Shown here one piece after another: positions 8,314 to 17,295 of a DNA stretch of 43,847 nt (position 1 is the stretch's first letter; the number at the start of each line of letters is the position of its first letter). This DNA is from Prevotella jejuni (GTDB lineage Bacteria; Bacteroidota; Bacteroidia; Bacteroidales; Bacteroidaceae), in contig NZ_FZNZ01000029.1 of the NCBI RefSeq assembly GCF_900187995.1, positions 1 to 43,847 of the forward strand, in the 5' to 3' direction. The notes beneath the pieces were generated by a model. It saw nothing but the letters and a program-made list of their open reading frames with translations. It had not been told where the DNA came from and did no database searches. The translations under genes and the position numbers were made by a program.

Positions 8314-8697
8314 CTTACTATTCTGTAGATTCAAAAGGTAAGTAAGATTGCTGTTGACTTACTTTTCTATTATATCAAAAGCTAAGTAAGTTTTTTATCG
8401 ACTTACTTTTCTGTTATACCAAAGGCTAAGTATTTTTTTGTCGACTTGCTTTCCTGTTATATCAAAGGATAAGTAAGATAGCTAACGGCTTACTATTCTG
8501 TAGATTCAAAGGGTAAGTAAGATTTTTGTCGAATTGCTTTCCTGTTATATTAAAGGGTAAGTAAGATTGCTTTCGGTTTACTATTCTGTATATTCAAAGG
8601 GTAAGTAAGATATTTGTCAGCTTACTTTTCTATTATATCAAAGGCTAAGTAAGTTTTTGTCGACTTACTGTTCTGTAGCTTCAAAGGCTAAATGAAC
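8314..8697. repeat. 44-bp tandem repeat array, about 8.7 copies
   Basis: Units begin at 8314, 8358, 8402, 8445, 8489, 8533, 8577, 8621 and a partial one at 8664; each is 43-44 bases. The consensus opens with CTTACTTTTCTGTTATATCA, continues with AAGGGTAAGTAAGATT and ends TTGTCGA. CTTAC at the start and GTAAG in the middle are complementary, so each unit is an imperfect hairpin. Units differ at several positions and alternate between TGTAGATTCA and TGTTATATCA variants. There are no spacers, so this is not CRISPR. It lies between the candidate small RNA promoter and the DUF721 gene. Confidence 0.85.
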
Positions 8698-8727
8698 TTG
8701 TTATTAGCTTATGGATAGAGGTCCTAC

Positions 8728-9018
8728 TCAGTAGAATCTCACTTCGGAAATGACCATTGAACCTACGGTAGCATTAAGCTTCTTGGTCAAGTCGGACTGC
8801 ATCATAGATAGATTAGCACGTAAAGCAGGGTTGATAATCTTTACGAATAAGGTTTGGTTTTTGATAAACTTCTCTTGGGTATAACGTGCCACAGTCGGCC
8901 CAGCTACCGTATCCCACGCTGCAATAAGGCGTTTCTGTAATAGGGGCGACTCAAGTCCTTCCTGTCGTAGGAACTGGTTGAGCAAGTCGTCTAAAGGTTG
9001 TACTTTTCGTCTAAACAT
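8728..9018 (-). CDS. DUF721 (DciA-like) protein
   Basis: Small 96-residue protein of the DUF721 family. Family members include DciA, the replicative-helicase operator of many bacteria, and short homologues often follow recF. The conserved core is AAWDTVAGPTVARYT followed by the FVKIINPALRANLSM region. I start at the ATG at 9018 (MFRRKVQPLDDLLNQFL), four bases after the recF stop; the longer frame to 9084 would overlap recF by about 60 bases. Coupling to recF suggests a role in DNA replication or repair. It lacks the longer N-terminal region of some DciA proteins, so a role as helicase loader is an inference. Confidence 0.82.
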   Translation of the reverse strand: MFRRKVQPLDDLLNQFLRQEGLESPLLQKRLIAAWDTVAGPTVARYTQEKFIKNQTLFVKIINPALRANLSMMQSDLTKKLNATVGSMVISEVRFY

Positions 9019-9022
9019 ATTT

Positions 9023-10129
9023 CTATCCTTCCTTTTTGTTGATTTCTCCTCCTTCAACAGAGAATAGTTTATAATTAAATCCACTACCTTGTAGGATTTT
9101 ATCTAAGTGGTCACGGTTTGTATCTGTTATGAATATCTGACCGAAATCATCGCCTGAGACAAGGCGTACAATCTGTTCAACACGACTACTATCGAGCTTA
9201 TCAAAGATATCATCAAGGAGCAGTAATGGTGTTGTATTCCCTGCCGTGCGTCGTAGGAAATCGAATTGTGCAAGTTTTAATGCCAATACGTAGGTTTTAT
9301 TCTGGCCTTGGCTCCCTTCCTTTTTCATAGGATAACCACCAAGTTTCATTATCAAGTCATCCTTATGAGTGCCATGGAGAGAGTAACCCATGATACGGTC
9401 CTTAGCCCGATCTCGTTGTATTACCTCTAATAAACTACCACGCTGACAATGTGAGACATACTCCAACGACACCTGTTCACGTTCACTACATATTGTCTGA
9501 TAGATATGTTGAAATACAGGAGTAAGCTCCTCTACGAAGGCAGCTCGTTTCTTATAAACCTCCTCACCATGCTCCGCCATCTGCATCTCAAGTAGTTCTA
9601 AGAGGGTAGGGTCTGGTTCTTCCTCTTGCTTGAGTAGGCTATTACGTTGTTGCAGCGCCTTGTTGTATCGGCTAAGCGATTCTATATAGGGGGTGTCATA
9701 TTGTGAGATAACAACATCCATCAACCTCCTTCGCTCCTCACTTCCCCCTTCGATGAGTGTTGCATCAGCAGGAGAAACAAATATGAGTGGGATGAGTCCG
9801 ATATGTTGTGACAGTCGTTTATATTCTTTCTTATTTCGTTTGAAATGCTTTTTTGAGCCACGCTTCATACCACAATACACCTGTTCGTGCTCACCAGCAT
9901 CCGTACTATAGTCACCTTCCAGTACAAAGTAGTCTGCATCATGGCGCATCACCTCAGAGTCCTTAGGGTTAAAAGCACTCTTACAAAAGGAGAGATAATA
10001 AACAGCATCAAGTAGATTTGTCTTTCCCTCACCATTGTGACCAATAAAACAATTGAGCTTAGGCGACAGATCTAACGTTGCCGTCTGTATATTCTTATAG
10101 TTTATAATGGATAGTTTCTCTAATTGCAT
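9023..10129 (-). CDS. recF: DNA replication and repair protein RecF
   Basis: RecF is an SMC-like ATPase that helps load RecA at gaps in damaged DNA. The 368-residue protein has the Walker A motif GHNGEGKT at residues 30-37, a GSQGQNKT signature in the C-terminal half and a Walker B stretch LLLLDDIFDKLD. Length and order match the family. A -7 box (TAACTTTG on the minus strand, 10298-10291) gives a leader of about 160 bases. The DUF721 gene follows after four bases. Confidence 0.95.
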   Translation of the reverse strand: MQLEKLSIINYKNIQTATLDLSPKLNCFIGHNGEGKTNLLDAVYYLSFCKSAFNPKDSEVMRHDADYFVLEGDYSTDAGEHEQVYCGMKRGSKKHFKRNKKEYKRLSQHIGLIPLIFVSPADATLIEGGSEERRRLMDVVISQYDTPYIESLSRYNKALQQRNSLLKQEEEPDPTLLELLEMQMAEHGEEVYKKRAAFVEELTPVFQHIYQTICSEREQVSLEYVSHCQRGSLLEVIQRDRAKDRIMGYSLHGTHKDDLIMKLGGYPMKKEGSQGQNKTYVLALKLAQFDFLRRTAGNTTPLLLLDDIFDKLDSSRVEQIVRLVSGDDFGQIFITDTNRDHLDKILQGSGFNYKLFSVEGGEINKKEG

Positions 10130-10290
10130 TGTCCTGTCTTATTGCTTTGAATGTTAAGTAATTTAGCTTGTTAGCCCTTTTGTAGTCTGTCTGAACAAGA
10201 GGATTATAGGGTCTTCTGCGTGAAGACTTATGGTTGTTGTGTTAATATAGATAAACCTTTATTCGCTATGTTATTCCTTTCCATTCTCTG

Positions 10291-10370
10291 CAAAGTTAAC
10301 TCATTTCTATTCAATAAAAGAAAAAAGTCGTTGATAAATTTCAATATGTGCGACTTTTTGAGTAATTTTG
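10291..10370. promoter_or_regulatory. divergent promoters with central inverted repeat
   Basis: The minus-strand box TAACTTTG (10298-10291) serves recF; the plus-strand box TAATTTTG (10363-10370) serves the TPR gene. Between them AAAAAGTCG near 10323 pairs with CGACTTTTT at 10351-10359. The inverted repeat covers the -33 region of the plus promoter, so it could bind a regulator, or it could be an AT-rich structural feature. Confidence 0.45.
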
Positions 10371-10428
10371 TCCCGCTATAATAAGCACCTTCTAAAATAG
10401 AATAAATAAAAAACATCATAACATAAAA

Positions 10429-11103
10429 ATGGTAAACAACAAAGAACAGGGTACACATGAAGATGCCCTAATCCAATCAGAAGTTGCCTTCTTGAAGTAC
10501 AAGAAGCCTATTATTATTGCTGTAATAGCTATCGTTGTGGTCGTAGCTGGTTTCTTCCTTTACAAGAACTTTGTCTCTGGACCACGTGAGGACGAGGCAA
10601 GCACAGAGTTGGCTAAGAGCCAGACTCTCTTTAATGGTCAGCAATACGACCAAGCTCTTGCTGGTTTCCAGAAGATACAAAGCGACTACAGTGGGACAGA
10701 TGCAGGCAATCTCGCTAACCTTTATGTTGCTCTTTGCTATGCTCATCAGGCTAAACCAAACTGGGCAAAGGCATTGGAGAACGCTGAGAAGTTCAGTACC
10801 AGCGATGACGAAATGATTAGTCCAGCCTCTCAGATGGCTCTTGGCGACATCTATGCTAACAACAATCAGAACGATAAGGCTGTAGAATGCTTCAAGAAAG
10901 CGGCTAAGATGGCTGATTCTGAGGCTGCTGATAACGTTAACCTCAGTATTGCTCCTTTGGCTTTACGCAAGGCAGGTGTCCTTCTTGAGAGCGAAGGTAA
11001 GAAGGCTGAGGCACTTGAAATCTATAAGAATATCAAGAAGACTTACGTCAACTCTCCTATCTATCAGGATATTGACAAGTACATTGAGCGTGCTTCTAAC
11101 TAA
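10429..11103 (+). CDS. membrane-anchored tetratricopeptide repeat protein
   Basis: This 224-residue protein has a short cytoplasmic start, one membrane helix at about residues 27-45 (IIIAVIAIVVVVAGFFLY), and a soluble region of TPR-like helices. These include a YDQALAGFQKIQSDY unit, a NDKAVECFKKAAKMA unit and a KAEALEIYKNIKKTY unit. The layout recalls YfgM, a periplasmic TPR partner of translocon chaperones, but the similarity is structural only. Its stop is six bases before ribH, so the two are cotranscribed. Function unknown. Confidence 0.8.
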   Translation: MVNNKEQGTHEDALIQSEVAFLKYKKPIIIAVIAIVVVVAGFFLYKNFVSGPREDEASTELAKSQTLFNGQQYDQALAGFQKIQSDYSGTDAGNLANLYVALCYAHQAKPNWAKALENAEKFSTSDDEMISPASQMALGDIYANNNQNDKAVECFKKAAKMADSEAADNVNLSIAPLALRKAGVLLESEGKKAEALEIYKNIKKTYVNSPIYQDIDKYIERASN

Positions 11104-11109
11104 TTAGAC

Positions 11110-11586
11110 ATGGCAACAGAACTTCATCATTTATCTGACTATGATGCACAGAGCGTACCAGATGCAAGTAACATGTGCTTTGGTATCGTTGTTGCGGAGT
11201 GGAATCCTGAGATAACAGGTGCCTTACTTGACGGTGCTGTTAAGACGCTTGAGAAGCATGGAGCAATCCCAGAGAATATCCACATCAAGACTGTCCCAGG
11301 TAGTTTCGAGCTCGTTTATGGTGCACAGATGATGACTAAGAACGACGGATTTGACGCAGTTATCATACTTGGTAGCGTCATTCGTGGTGAGACACCTCAC
11401 TTTGATTATATCTGTCAAGGTGTGACATACGGCATTGCTCGCCTTAACGCATCACAGAATATCCCTGTTATCTATGGTCTTCTGACCACTGACGACCTGC
11501 AGCAGGCCAAGGATAGAAGTGGTGGTAAGCTTGGAAACAAGGGCGATGAATGTGCGATTGATGCTATCAAGATGGCTAAGTTTTAG
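11110..11586 (+). CDS. ribH: 6,7-dimethyl-8-ribityllumazine synthase
   Basis: RibH joins the ribityl-pyrimidine and butanone phosphate intermediates to make the riboflavin precursor lumazine. The 158-residue protein has the usual length. It shows the substrate-binding [13 protein letters not shown] region, the [15 protein letters not shown] loop with its catalytic histidine, and a C-terminal [13 protein letters not shown] helix. It lies six bases after the TPR gene and ends in a terminator. Other riboflavin genes are not in the window. Confidence 0.95.
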   Translation: MATELHHLSDYDAQSVPDASNMCFGIVVAEWNPEITGALLDGAVKTLEKHGAIPENIHIKTVPGSFELVYGAQMMTKNDGFDAVIILGSVIRGETPHFDYICQGVTYGIARLNASQNIPVIYGLLTTDDLQQAKDRSGGKLGNKGDECAIDAIKMAKF

Positions 11587-11611
11587 CAAGATAGTATATT
11601 AAGAAAATATT

Positions 11612-11654
11612 AAAGGCAGTAGCCAACGTAACAGACCGTTGTCCTACTGCCTTT
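11612..11654 (+). terminator. terminator after ribH
   Basis: AAAGGCAGTAG (11612-11622) pairs with CTACTGCCTTT (11644-11654). A second internal stem CAACG/CGTTG extends it. The tail is short (CTTTCTTCGTTTC). Confidence 0.75.
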
Positions 11655-12078
11655 CTTCGTTTCTATTGGTGTTAAGCCGATAGGGCTAAGTGTCTGTTAG
11701 AAGAAAGTAAGATTTTATGATTTCGTCTTACTTTTCAAGTATATTGTAATTACGCTTTATTGTATTAGTCGAGGTTGCTTTGGGGCCTATTAATCTTCTT
11801 TCTCTTAAGCGACCCACCACTTGTTTGATGGTACGTCAGTGTGTGCTTTCAATGTAGACAGTCCGTTTCATTCGTCTTTTTATACCTTTCATCGTTTGTG
11901 TATTAGCCTATTCTTGCTTTCTTACGGCACGTTCTCTATGAAATCATTATGTCATTGTCTATTCTGTTGTTAGGTCATTCTGCCTTTATTCGAGTGTTAT
12001 CAGTGATCTTGAAAAACTATGACAAAATTCATCTGTAAGGTTATGAATGAAACAGTAAAGCATGTATGAAAACGGAGT

Positions 12079-12346
12079 CTATAACCTACAAGGAATCAGA
12101 GAGTTATAACCAGCGATGAAGAAGACGCCTAATAAGCTCCAAGAAGGGCGTTTTCTACACGCAAGAAAGGCATGTTCTTGAAAGGAGAAGGGCGTCTTCT
12201 TAAACCTTGATGGGCATGTCTTGGTTCTAAGAGGCAGGAAAAAGATTTACAATAGGAGTGTTCCCTTCTCTTATTACAGTGCTATTGACTCTCTTTCTTA
12301 CAAACATTCTTCTGTTGTACAGGTGCTTATCACATCATGTGTTGAT
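12079..12346 (+). repeat. 270-bp interspersed element, copy A
   Basis: Starts near TATAACCTACAAGG and ends at ATCATGTGTTGAT. Internal marks shared with the two other copies are GAAGAAGACGCC (12117-12129), several CAAGAAGGGC-like words, an inverted GGCGTCTTCTT (12191-12201) and GAAAAAGATTTACA. The two GACGCC/GGCGTC arms make a large fold-back structure. No transposase is present. Confidence 0.7.
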
Positions 12347-12623
12347 GCCCCACTTGAGTTGTATCGTTGGTAAATACCTAGGAAGTTGAGGCCCAGGAGA
12401 TTCCTCTTTGCGTTCAGAAACGTATTTAGAACATCATGTTGTTATAGCTAATCCAGCAATGTTCCGCATGATATAGCAATCCTTCATTATCATGTTAGTT
12501 CTTATTTTTCCATGAAACCAGTGCTTCCTTCGTCGGCAGACAATTATCTGTTCTTTCCGAGTCCATACTCGTTGGGCGTGTTATTCCTTCCACAGAGAAC
12601 TGTCAATGGACATTCTTATCGCT

Positions 12624-14024
12624 TTACCCAAACAATGCTCGTAGTGCTTCTTCAACCTTTCTTACAGGATGAAGTTGTATTTTATACTTGCCTGTAAGCC
12701 CTGAAAGGTTATACTTAGGGATGATGATATGACTAAAACCTAACTTTTCAGCTTCAGCGATACGCTGTTCAATACGACTGATAGGGCGCACCTCACCACT
12801 CAATCCTACTTCACCACACATACACCAGCCCTGCTCTATAGGTGTGTCAACATTTGAAGAGAGGACAGCAGCAATAACACTTAGGTCCATGGCCATGTCT
12901 GTCACACGCAGTCCACCAGCTATATTCAGGAACACATCCTTCTGCATAAGCTTAAAGCCGACACGTTTCTCTAATACAGCAAGAAGCATGTTTAGTCGAC
13001 GTTGGTCGAAGCCTGTGGCCGAACGTTGCGGCGTTCCGTAAGCAGCCGACGACACAAGCGCTTGCGTTTCGACAAGGAAAGGACGCGCTCCTTCAATCGT
13101 GCTTGAGATAGCCACACCCGATAAGCCTTCATGATCTTCGGTGAGTAATAGCTCGGAAGGATTACTAACCTCACGTAACCCTTGCTGTTCCATCTCATAA
13201 ATACCAAGTTCAGAGGTCGAACCAAAGCGGTTCTTGATACTGCGAAGGATACGGTACATGTAATGTTGGTCTCCTTCAAACTGGATAACGGTGTCAACAA
13301 TATGCTCTAAAATCTTTGGTCCGGCAATACTACCTTCCTTATTGATATGCCCAATGAGGATGACTGGAACCCCACTTGTCTTTGCGAAGCGCAAAAGAGC
13401 AGATGCACACTCACGCACTTGGGTGACACTACCAGGACTACTGTCGACATCCTCGGTCGATATCGTTTGTATGGAATCCACGACGACAAGCTCTGGTTGG
13501 ACGTCACGTATATGTTCGAAGATGTGTTCTAAGGATGTTTCAGACAAGATGATGATATTTTCTGCAATGTCTTTGGATATTCTTTCGGCACGCATCTTTA
13601 TCTGATGAGGACTCTCCTCACCACTGACATAGAGTACACGTTGCGTCAGATGAAGGATTGTCTGTAGGGTCAGTGTACTCTTACCAATACCCGGTTCTCC
13701 ACCTAATAGAACTATACTTCCAGGCACCAAACCACCTCCTAACACACGATTTAGCTCGTTATCGTGCATGTCAATGCGTGGATCATCGTGAGATGAGACG
13801 TCACGTAGCCGTTGTGGCTTGTTGGTTAATGCCGAAGTAGCGCCACCAGAGGCAGCATTTCGGAGTGTTGTAGCTGCGTTACGAGCAGCTTGTGACCCCG
13901 TATCAGCGGCGATACGAATCTCTTTGAAAGTGTTCCACTGCCCGCAGTTAGGACACTTACCAATCCATTTTGCACTTTCCTGTCCACAAGAACTGCAGAC
14001 ATAAGCTATCTTATCCTTTCCCAT
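12624..14024 (-). CDS. radA: DNA repair protein RadA
   Basis: RadA (Sms) is a RecA-like ATPase that speeds branch migration during recombinational repair. The 466-residue protein has an N-terminal zinc finger (Cys10, Cys13, Cys24, Cys27), the Walker A motif GGEPGIGKST at residues 108-117, the family motif KNRFGSTSELGIYEM and a C-terminal Lon-like domain. The ATG at 14024 follows a -7 box (TACTTTTG, 14040-14033) by eight bases, so the message is essentially leaderless. It is divergent from the lipoprotein gene, with 63 bases between the two ATGs. Confidence 0.95.
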   Translation of the reverse strand: MGKDKIAYVCSSCGQESAKWIGKCPNCGQWNTFKEIRIAADTGSQAARNAATTLRNAASGGATSALTNKPQRLRDVSSHDDPRIDMHDNELNRVLGGGLVPGSIVLLGGEPGIGKSTLTLQTILHLTQRVLYVSGEESPHQIKMRAERISKDIAENIIILSETSLEHIFEHIRDVQPELVVVDSIQTISTEDVDSSPGSVTQVRECASALLRFAKTSGVPVILIGHINKEGSIAGPKILEHIVDTVIQFEGDQHYMYRILRSIKNRFGSTSELGIYEMEQQGLREVSNPSELLLTEDHEGLSGVAISSTIEGARPFLVETQALVSSAAYGTPQRSATGFDQRRLNMLLAVLEKRVGFKLMQKDVFLNIAGGLRVTDMAMDLSVIAAVLSSNVDTPIEQGWCMCGEVGLSGEVRPISRIEQRIAEAEKLGFSHIIIPKYNLSGLTGKYKIQLHPVRKVEEALRALFG

Positions 14025-14032
14025 AAGTAAGA

Positions 14033-14080
14033 CAAAAGTAATAAGTTTTTTCTTAGTTACAAAATTTATTCTTACTTTTG
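14033..14080. promoter_or_regulatory. divergent -7 boxes for radA and the lipoprotein gene
   Basis: TACTTTTG occurs on the minus strand at 14040-14033 and on the plus strand at 14073-14080. They end eight and seven bases before the respective ATGs, so both messages should be leaderless or nearly so. Confidence 0.65.
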
Positions 14081-14087
14081 CAGCTAT

Positions 14088-15014
14088 ATGAAATGTATTA
14101 ATTATCTTCTCCTATTAGTCGCCCTTACGGTTGTCAGTTGTGGTAAGAGCGATAAGGAACTGCAAGCAGAGCGTCAGGCTAAGATGCAGGCAGAGCGTGA
14201 AGCTTATCAAAAAGCTTATAAGATAGCTGTGATGCCAACGATGGATTGTCTCCCAGCTTACCTCTTGAAGGATAGCTTATTATACGATACAGCTAAGGTA
14301 GACATTAGACTTTGCCGGTTTAATGCACAGATGGATTGTGATACAGCAATGATAGGAGGATCCGTGCAGGCGGCTTTCACCGACCTTGTTCGTGCTGAAC
14401 GGTTGAAGCACAGGAGTAAGGTTCTAATGCACTATCTGACAGATACAAATCTTAATTGGCAACTCATTGCTGATAAAGAGTCAAAGCTGAAGAAGCTATC
14501 CGACCTTAGTGATAAGATTGTCGCTATGACTCGCTACTCAGGAACAGACCTTTTAACGGATATGGTGGTAAAGAAAGCTAAACCAAAATACCAAGTATTC
14601 CGTGTGCAGGTAAATGATGTTTTGGTCAGACTGGCCATGTTGCAGAATCATGAGATTGATGCTTATTGGTTTGCTGAACCACAAATAACGAAGGCTTTAG
14701 CGGGCGATAATAATGCACTCTTTAATTCGCAAGATGCAGGAGTACACCTTGGTGTTGTGGCAGTGATGGATAAGGTGCGTCGACAAGAGGAGGAAGCTGC
14801 TTTCGCCTCGGCTTATGATAAAGCGGTTGAGCTGATTAATAAGAATGGTGTGAAGTATTATTCTGCCTTGATACAGAAGTATATGAAGGTGGATGAGGCT
14901 GTTGTGCGCTCACTACCCGATATTAAATATACGAAGATAGGACCACCACGTAAAGTCGATTTACTCATGGCACGCAACTATCTGAATGGCGGTAAGATTA
15001 TTAATAAGAACTGA
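14088..15014 (+). CDS. ABC-type substrate-binding lipoprotein
   Basis: This 308-residue protein starts with a lipoprotein signal (LVALTVVSC, lipidated Cys18). The body resembles periplasmic binding proteins of the NMT1/ThiY/SsuA type: an early KIAVMPTMDCLPAYLLKDSLLY strand, a GGSVQAAFTDLVRAE segment and a domain-crossing IDAYWFAEPQ. Such proteins deliver pyrimidine precursors, sulfonates or similar solutes to an ABC permease. No permease or ATPase gene is nearby, so the substrate and partner are unknown. It starts seven bases after a -7 box. The TPR gene follows after 27 bases. Confidence 0.75.
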   Translation: MKCINYLLLLVALTVVSCGKSDKELQAERQAKMQAEREAYQKAYKIAVMPTMDCLPAYLLKDSLLYDTAKVDIRLCRFNAQMDCDTAMIGGSVQAAFTDLVRAERLKHRSKVLMHYLTDTNLNWQLIADKESKLKKLSDLSDKIVAMTRYSGTDLLTDMVVKKAKPKYQVFRVQVNDVLVRLAMLQNHEIDAYWFAEPQITKALAGDNNALFNSQDAGVHLGVVAVMDKVRRQEEEAAFASAYDKAVELINKNGVKYYSALIQKYMKVDEAVVRSLPDIKYTKIGPPRKVDLLMARNYLNGGKIINKN

Positions 15015-15041
15015 AACGTAATCAAATAAGGAGACAAGGCA

Positions 15042-17216
15042 GTGAATGTAGAGGAGATTCTTAGTAAGGCGATAGGCTGTTTAATGGACAAGAGGTTGAG
15101 TAATGCCATTGATGTATTGGAACAGCTATACAGCCAACGACCATCGCTAATAGGGCATGGTGAGTTCGACTCCATTAAGTCTGATTATCAGTTAATGGTG
15201 GACTATATGGGAAAGGGATTCCCTGATAGCCATCGAGAGTCACTCTACAAGACATTACTGCAACGATTGTATAGAGTCACCGCCGACCTTGAAATTAGTT
15301 GGCGATGTAAGAATGTCAGTGCTTATGCTAACTCGTTTAGGGTAGCCGACCATCTTAATACGAGTCATGATTTCGTGCGAACAGTGTTAGAGGCATTTGT
15401 TTCAGACGTTGCCTTGCTCTCACTTCAGCCAGAAGAAACGAGAGAGGAGAAGAGTAAAGAACTCTATGAGCGCCATCATTCGTTTATCAATAGACTTTTT
15501 AATGCTCTATGGACATCCTGTCAATGGACGGACAACGATAGTTCTTTCTATACTGATTTACTGCTTTCTCCAACCGTAGTATCGGCAGATCAGCAGGTTA
15601 TTGTTAGTGCTATCAGTCTTAGTGCCATGAACCAGTTTGATATTAATAAGTTCAAAACGCTCGTTAAGGTGTATCAAGCTGCTTTCGACCAGCACGTGAA
15701 ACAGCGTGCATTGGTAGGTTGGGTGCTCTCTATCTTTGAGGGTATGGATATCTTCCCAGAGCAGGATGCAATCATACATGAGCTTTGCTCAAGTCAAGCC
15801 GTTGCCAAAGAGTTATTGACCTTACAGATACAATTTTTCTATAGCAGCGATGCTGAGAAGGATAATGACAAGATTCAACGTGATATCATGCCTGATATCA
15901 TGCGCAATTCTAACCTGACTATAGGTCGACTCGGCATTATGGAGAAGGAAGAAGACGCCTTGGAGAGTATTCTTCATCAAGATGCTGACGAGAAGAGGAT
16001 GGAACAGTTGGAGGAGAAGGTACGTAAGATGATGGATATGCAGAAGCAGGGTTCTGATATCTATTTCGGTGGGTTCAGACAGATGAAGCAGTTCCCTTTC
16101 TTTTATGATATGGTGAACTGGTTTACTCCTTTCTATCTTGACCACCCTGCTTTGCGCCCTGTTATACAGAAATTAGGCGATACGAAGTTCTTGGAGACAC
16201 TTATGAACAGGAGTAACTTCTGTGAGTCAGACCGATATTCACTTGCTTTTGCCTTAGAACAAATCATCAATCAGCTACCTTCTAATATAAAGGAAGCGAT
16301 AGGTTCTGACGCTATGTTGGGTCCGTTGGCTGAGAGTGATGATACGGAGGATGCCATCAGTATTCGTCGTACTTACCTTCAAGACTTGTATCGTTTCTTC
16401 CGTCTTTATCCTACAGCGAATAACTTTATTAATCCATTTGAGGACAGTGGGAAGGGCGATTTCGTAGGAGATACATTCTTCTTTACGTATAAGTCGTTTA
16501 TAGGGACTGGTCTTGACGAGGTTAAGCTGCGGTTGGCTATGCACTTATACAAGCATCAGCAGATGACAGAACTTGCTGATCTCCTTACTACGTTCCAAAG
16601 TGATGACCCACGATATGCCATCTTGATGGGTTATACCAATATTAGTCTGGGTAAGGCCGAGTATGCTTATCCGTTCTTTGATAAGGCATTAAAGATAGAA
16701 CCTGATAATCAATGGGCATTGAAAGGGAAGGCAAGAGCGGCCCTTGAGAGCGAAGATTATCATACAGCAGAGGAGGTTTATGCACTGTTATTGGCCTTAG
16801 AACCTAATAATAAGAACTATACAATGAATCGATGTGTAGCTTTACTGAAGTTAGGACGGACAAGTGAAGTGCGCGAAGAGTTATTCCGATTGGATTATCA
16901 ATACCCTAATGATTTGAATGTGAAACGCATTCTTGCGTGGGCAATGTTGTCGGATAAGAGTCTTGATAAGGCTGCTCAATTATATGAGTCATTGCTCTCA
17001 ACAACGCCAGGCAATGAGGATTACTTGAATGCGGGTTATTGTCAATGGGCCAAAGGGGATGTGAAACGTGCTGTTGAACTGTTCCGTGAATGGATGAGAA
17101 AGAGTGGGAATGATACGGAGCAGTTACTGGATGAGTTCCATAATGATACGGATACATTGAAGAAATATGGTATTTCTGAGACCGATTGTTACTTGATGTT
17201 GAGCTTAGTGGGGTAA
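15042..17216 (+). CDS. large tetratricopeptide repeat protein
   Basis: This 724-residue cytoplasmic-looking protein has no signal peptide. The first 500 residues are mostly helical with no domain I recognise. TPR-like units follow from about residue 530 onward, including KAEYAYPFFDKALKIEPDNQ, YHTAEEVYALLLALEPNNK and LDKAAQLYESLLSTTPGNE. It probably acts as a protein scaffold. The start is a GTG at 15042, with GGAGACAAGG just upstream serving as a possible ribosome site. It lies 27 bases downstream of the lipoprotein gene. Confidence 0.78.
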   Translation: MNVEEILSKAIGCLMDKRLSNAIDVLEQLYSQRPSLIGHGEFDSIKSDYQLMVDYMGKGFPDSHRESLYKTLLQRLYRVTADLEISWRCKNVSAYANSFRVADHLNTSHDFVRTVLEAFVSDVALLSLQPEETREEKSKELYERHHSFINRLFNALWTSCQWTDNDSSFYTDLLLSPTVVSADQQVIVSAISLSAMNQFDINKFKTLVKVYQAAFDQHVKQRALVGWVLSIFEGMDIFPEQDAIIHELCSSQAVAKELLTLQIQFFYSSDAEKDNDKIQRDIMPDIMRNSNLTIGRLGIMEKEEDALESILHQDADEKRMEQLEEKVRKMMDMQKQGSDIYFGGFRQMKQFPFFYDMVNWFTPFYLDHPALRPVIQKLGDTKFLETLMNRSNFCESDRYSLAFALEQIINQLPSNIKEAIGSDAMLGPLAESDDTEDAISIRRTYLQDLYRFFRLYPTANNFINPFEDSGKGDFVGDTFFFTYKSFIGTGLDEVKLRLAMHLYKHQQMTELADLLTTFQSDDPRYAILMGYTNISLGKAEYAYPFFDKALKIEPDNQWALKGKARAALESEDYHTAEEVYALLLALEPNNKNYTMNRCVALLKLGRTSEVREELFRLDYQYPNDLNVKRILAWAMLSDKSLDKAAQLYESLLSTTPGNEDYLNAGYCQWAKGDVKRAVELFREWMRKSGNDTEQLLDEFHNDTDTLKKYGISETDCYLMLSLVG

Positions 17217-17295
17217 GCGGTATGCCTTACTGCCTTGACTTCTTGTAGTAAAGAAGGCTACATCAGTAAGATTAAAAACTAAAGATTAAGTAAGA

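Larger units (their letters stand above)
11587..12623. other. 1-kb gene-free stretch between ribH and radA
   Basis: No credible gene. It holds the ribH terminator (11612-11654), a diverged single copy resembling the 44-bp repeat unit (about 11707-11748: GTAAGATTTT then TCGTCTTACTTTTC), and one interspersed 270-bp repeat element (12079-12346). The remainder, including 12350-12623, shows nothing I recognise. The two flanking genes converge. Confidence 0.6.

Noticed and set aside
8314..8697. Possible CRISPR array
   Set aside because: Units are head-to-tail with no unique spacers, differ from each other, and no cas genes are present.
12512..12697. 61-codon plus-strand frame at the end of radA
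   Set aside because: It overlaps the 3' end of radA on the opposite strand and has no expression signals.
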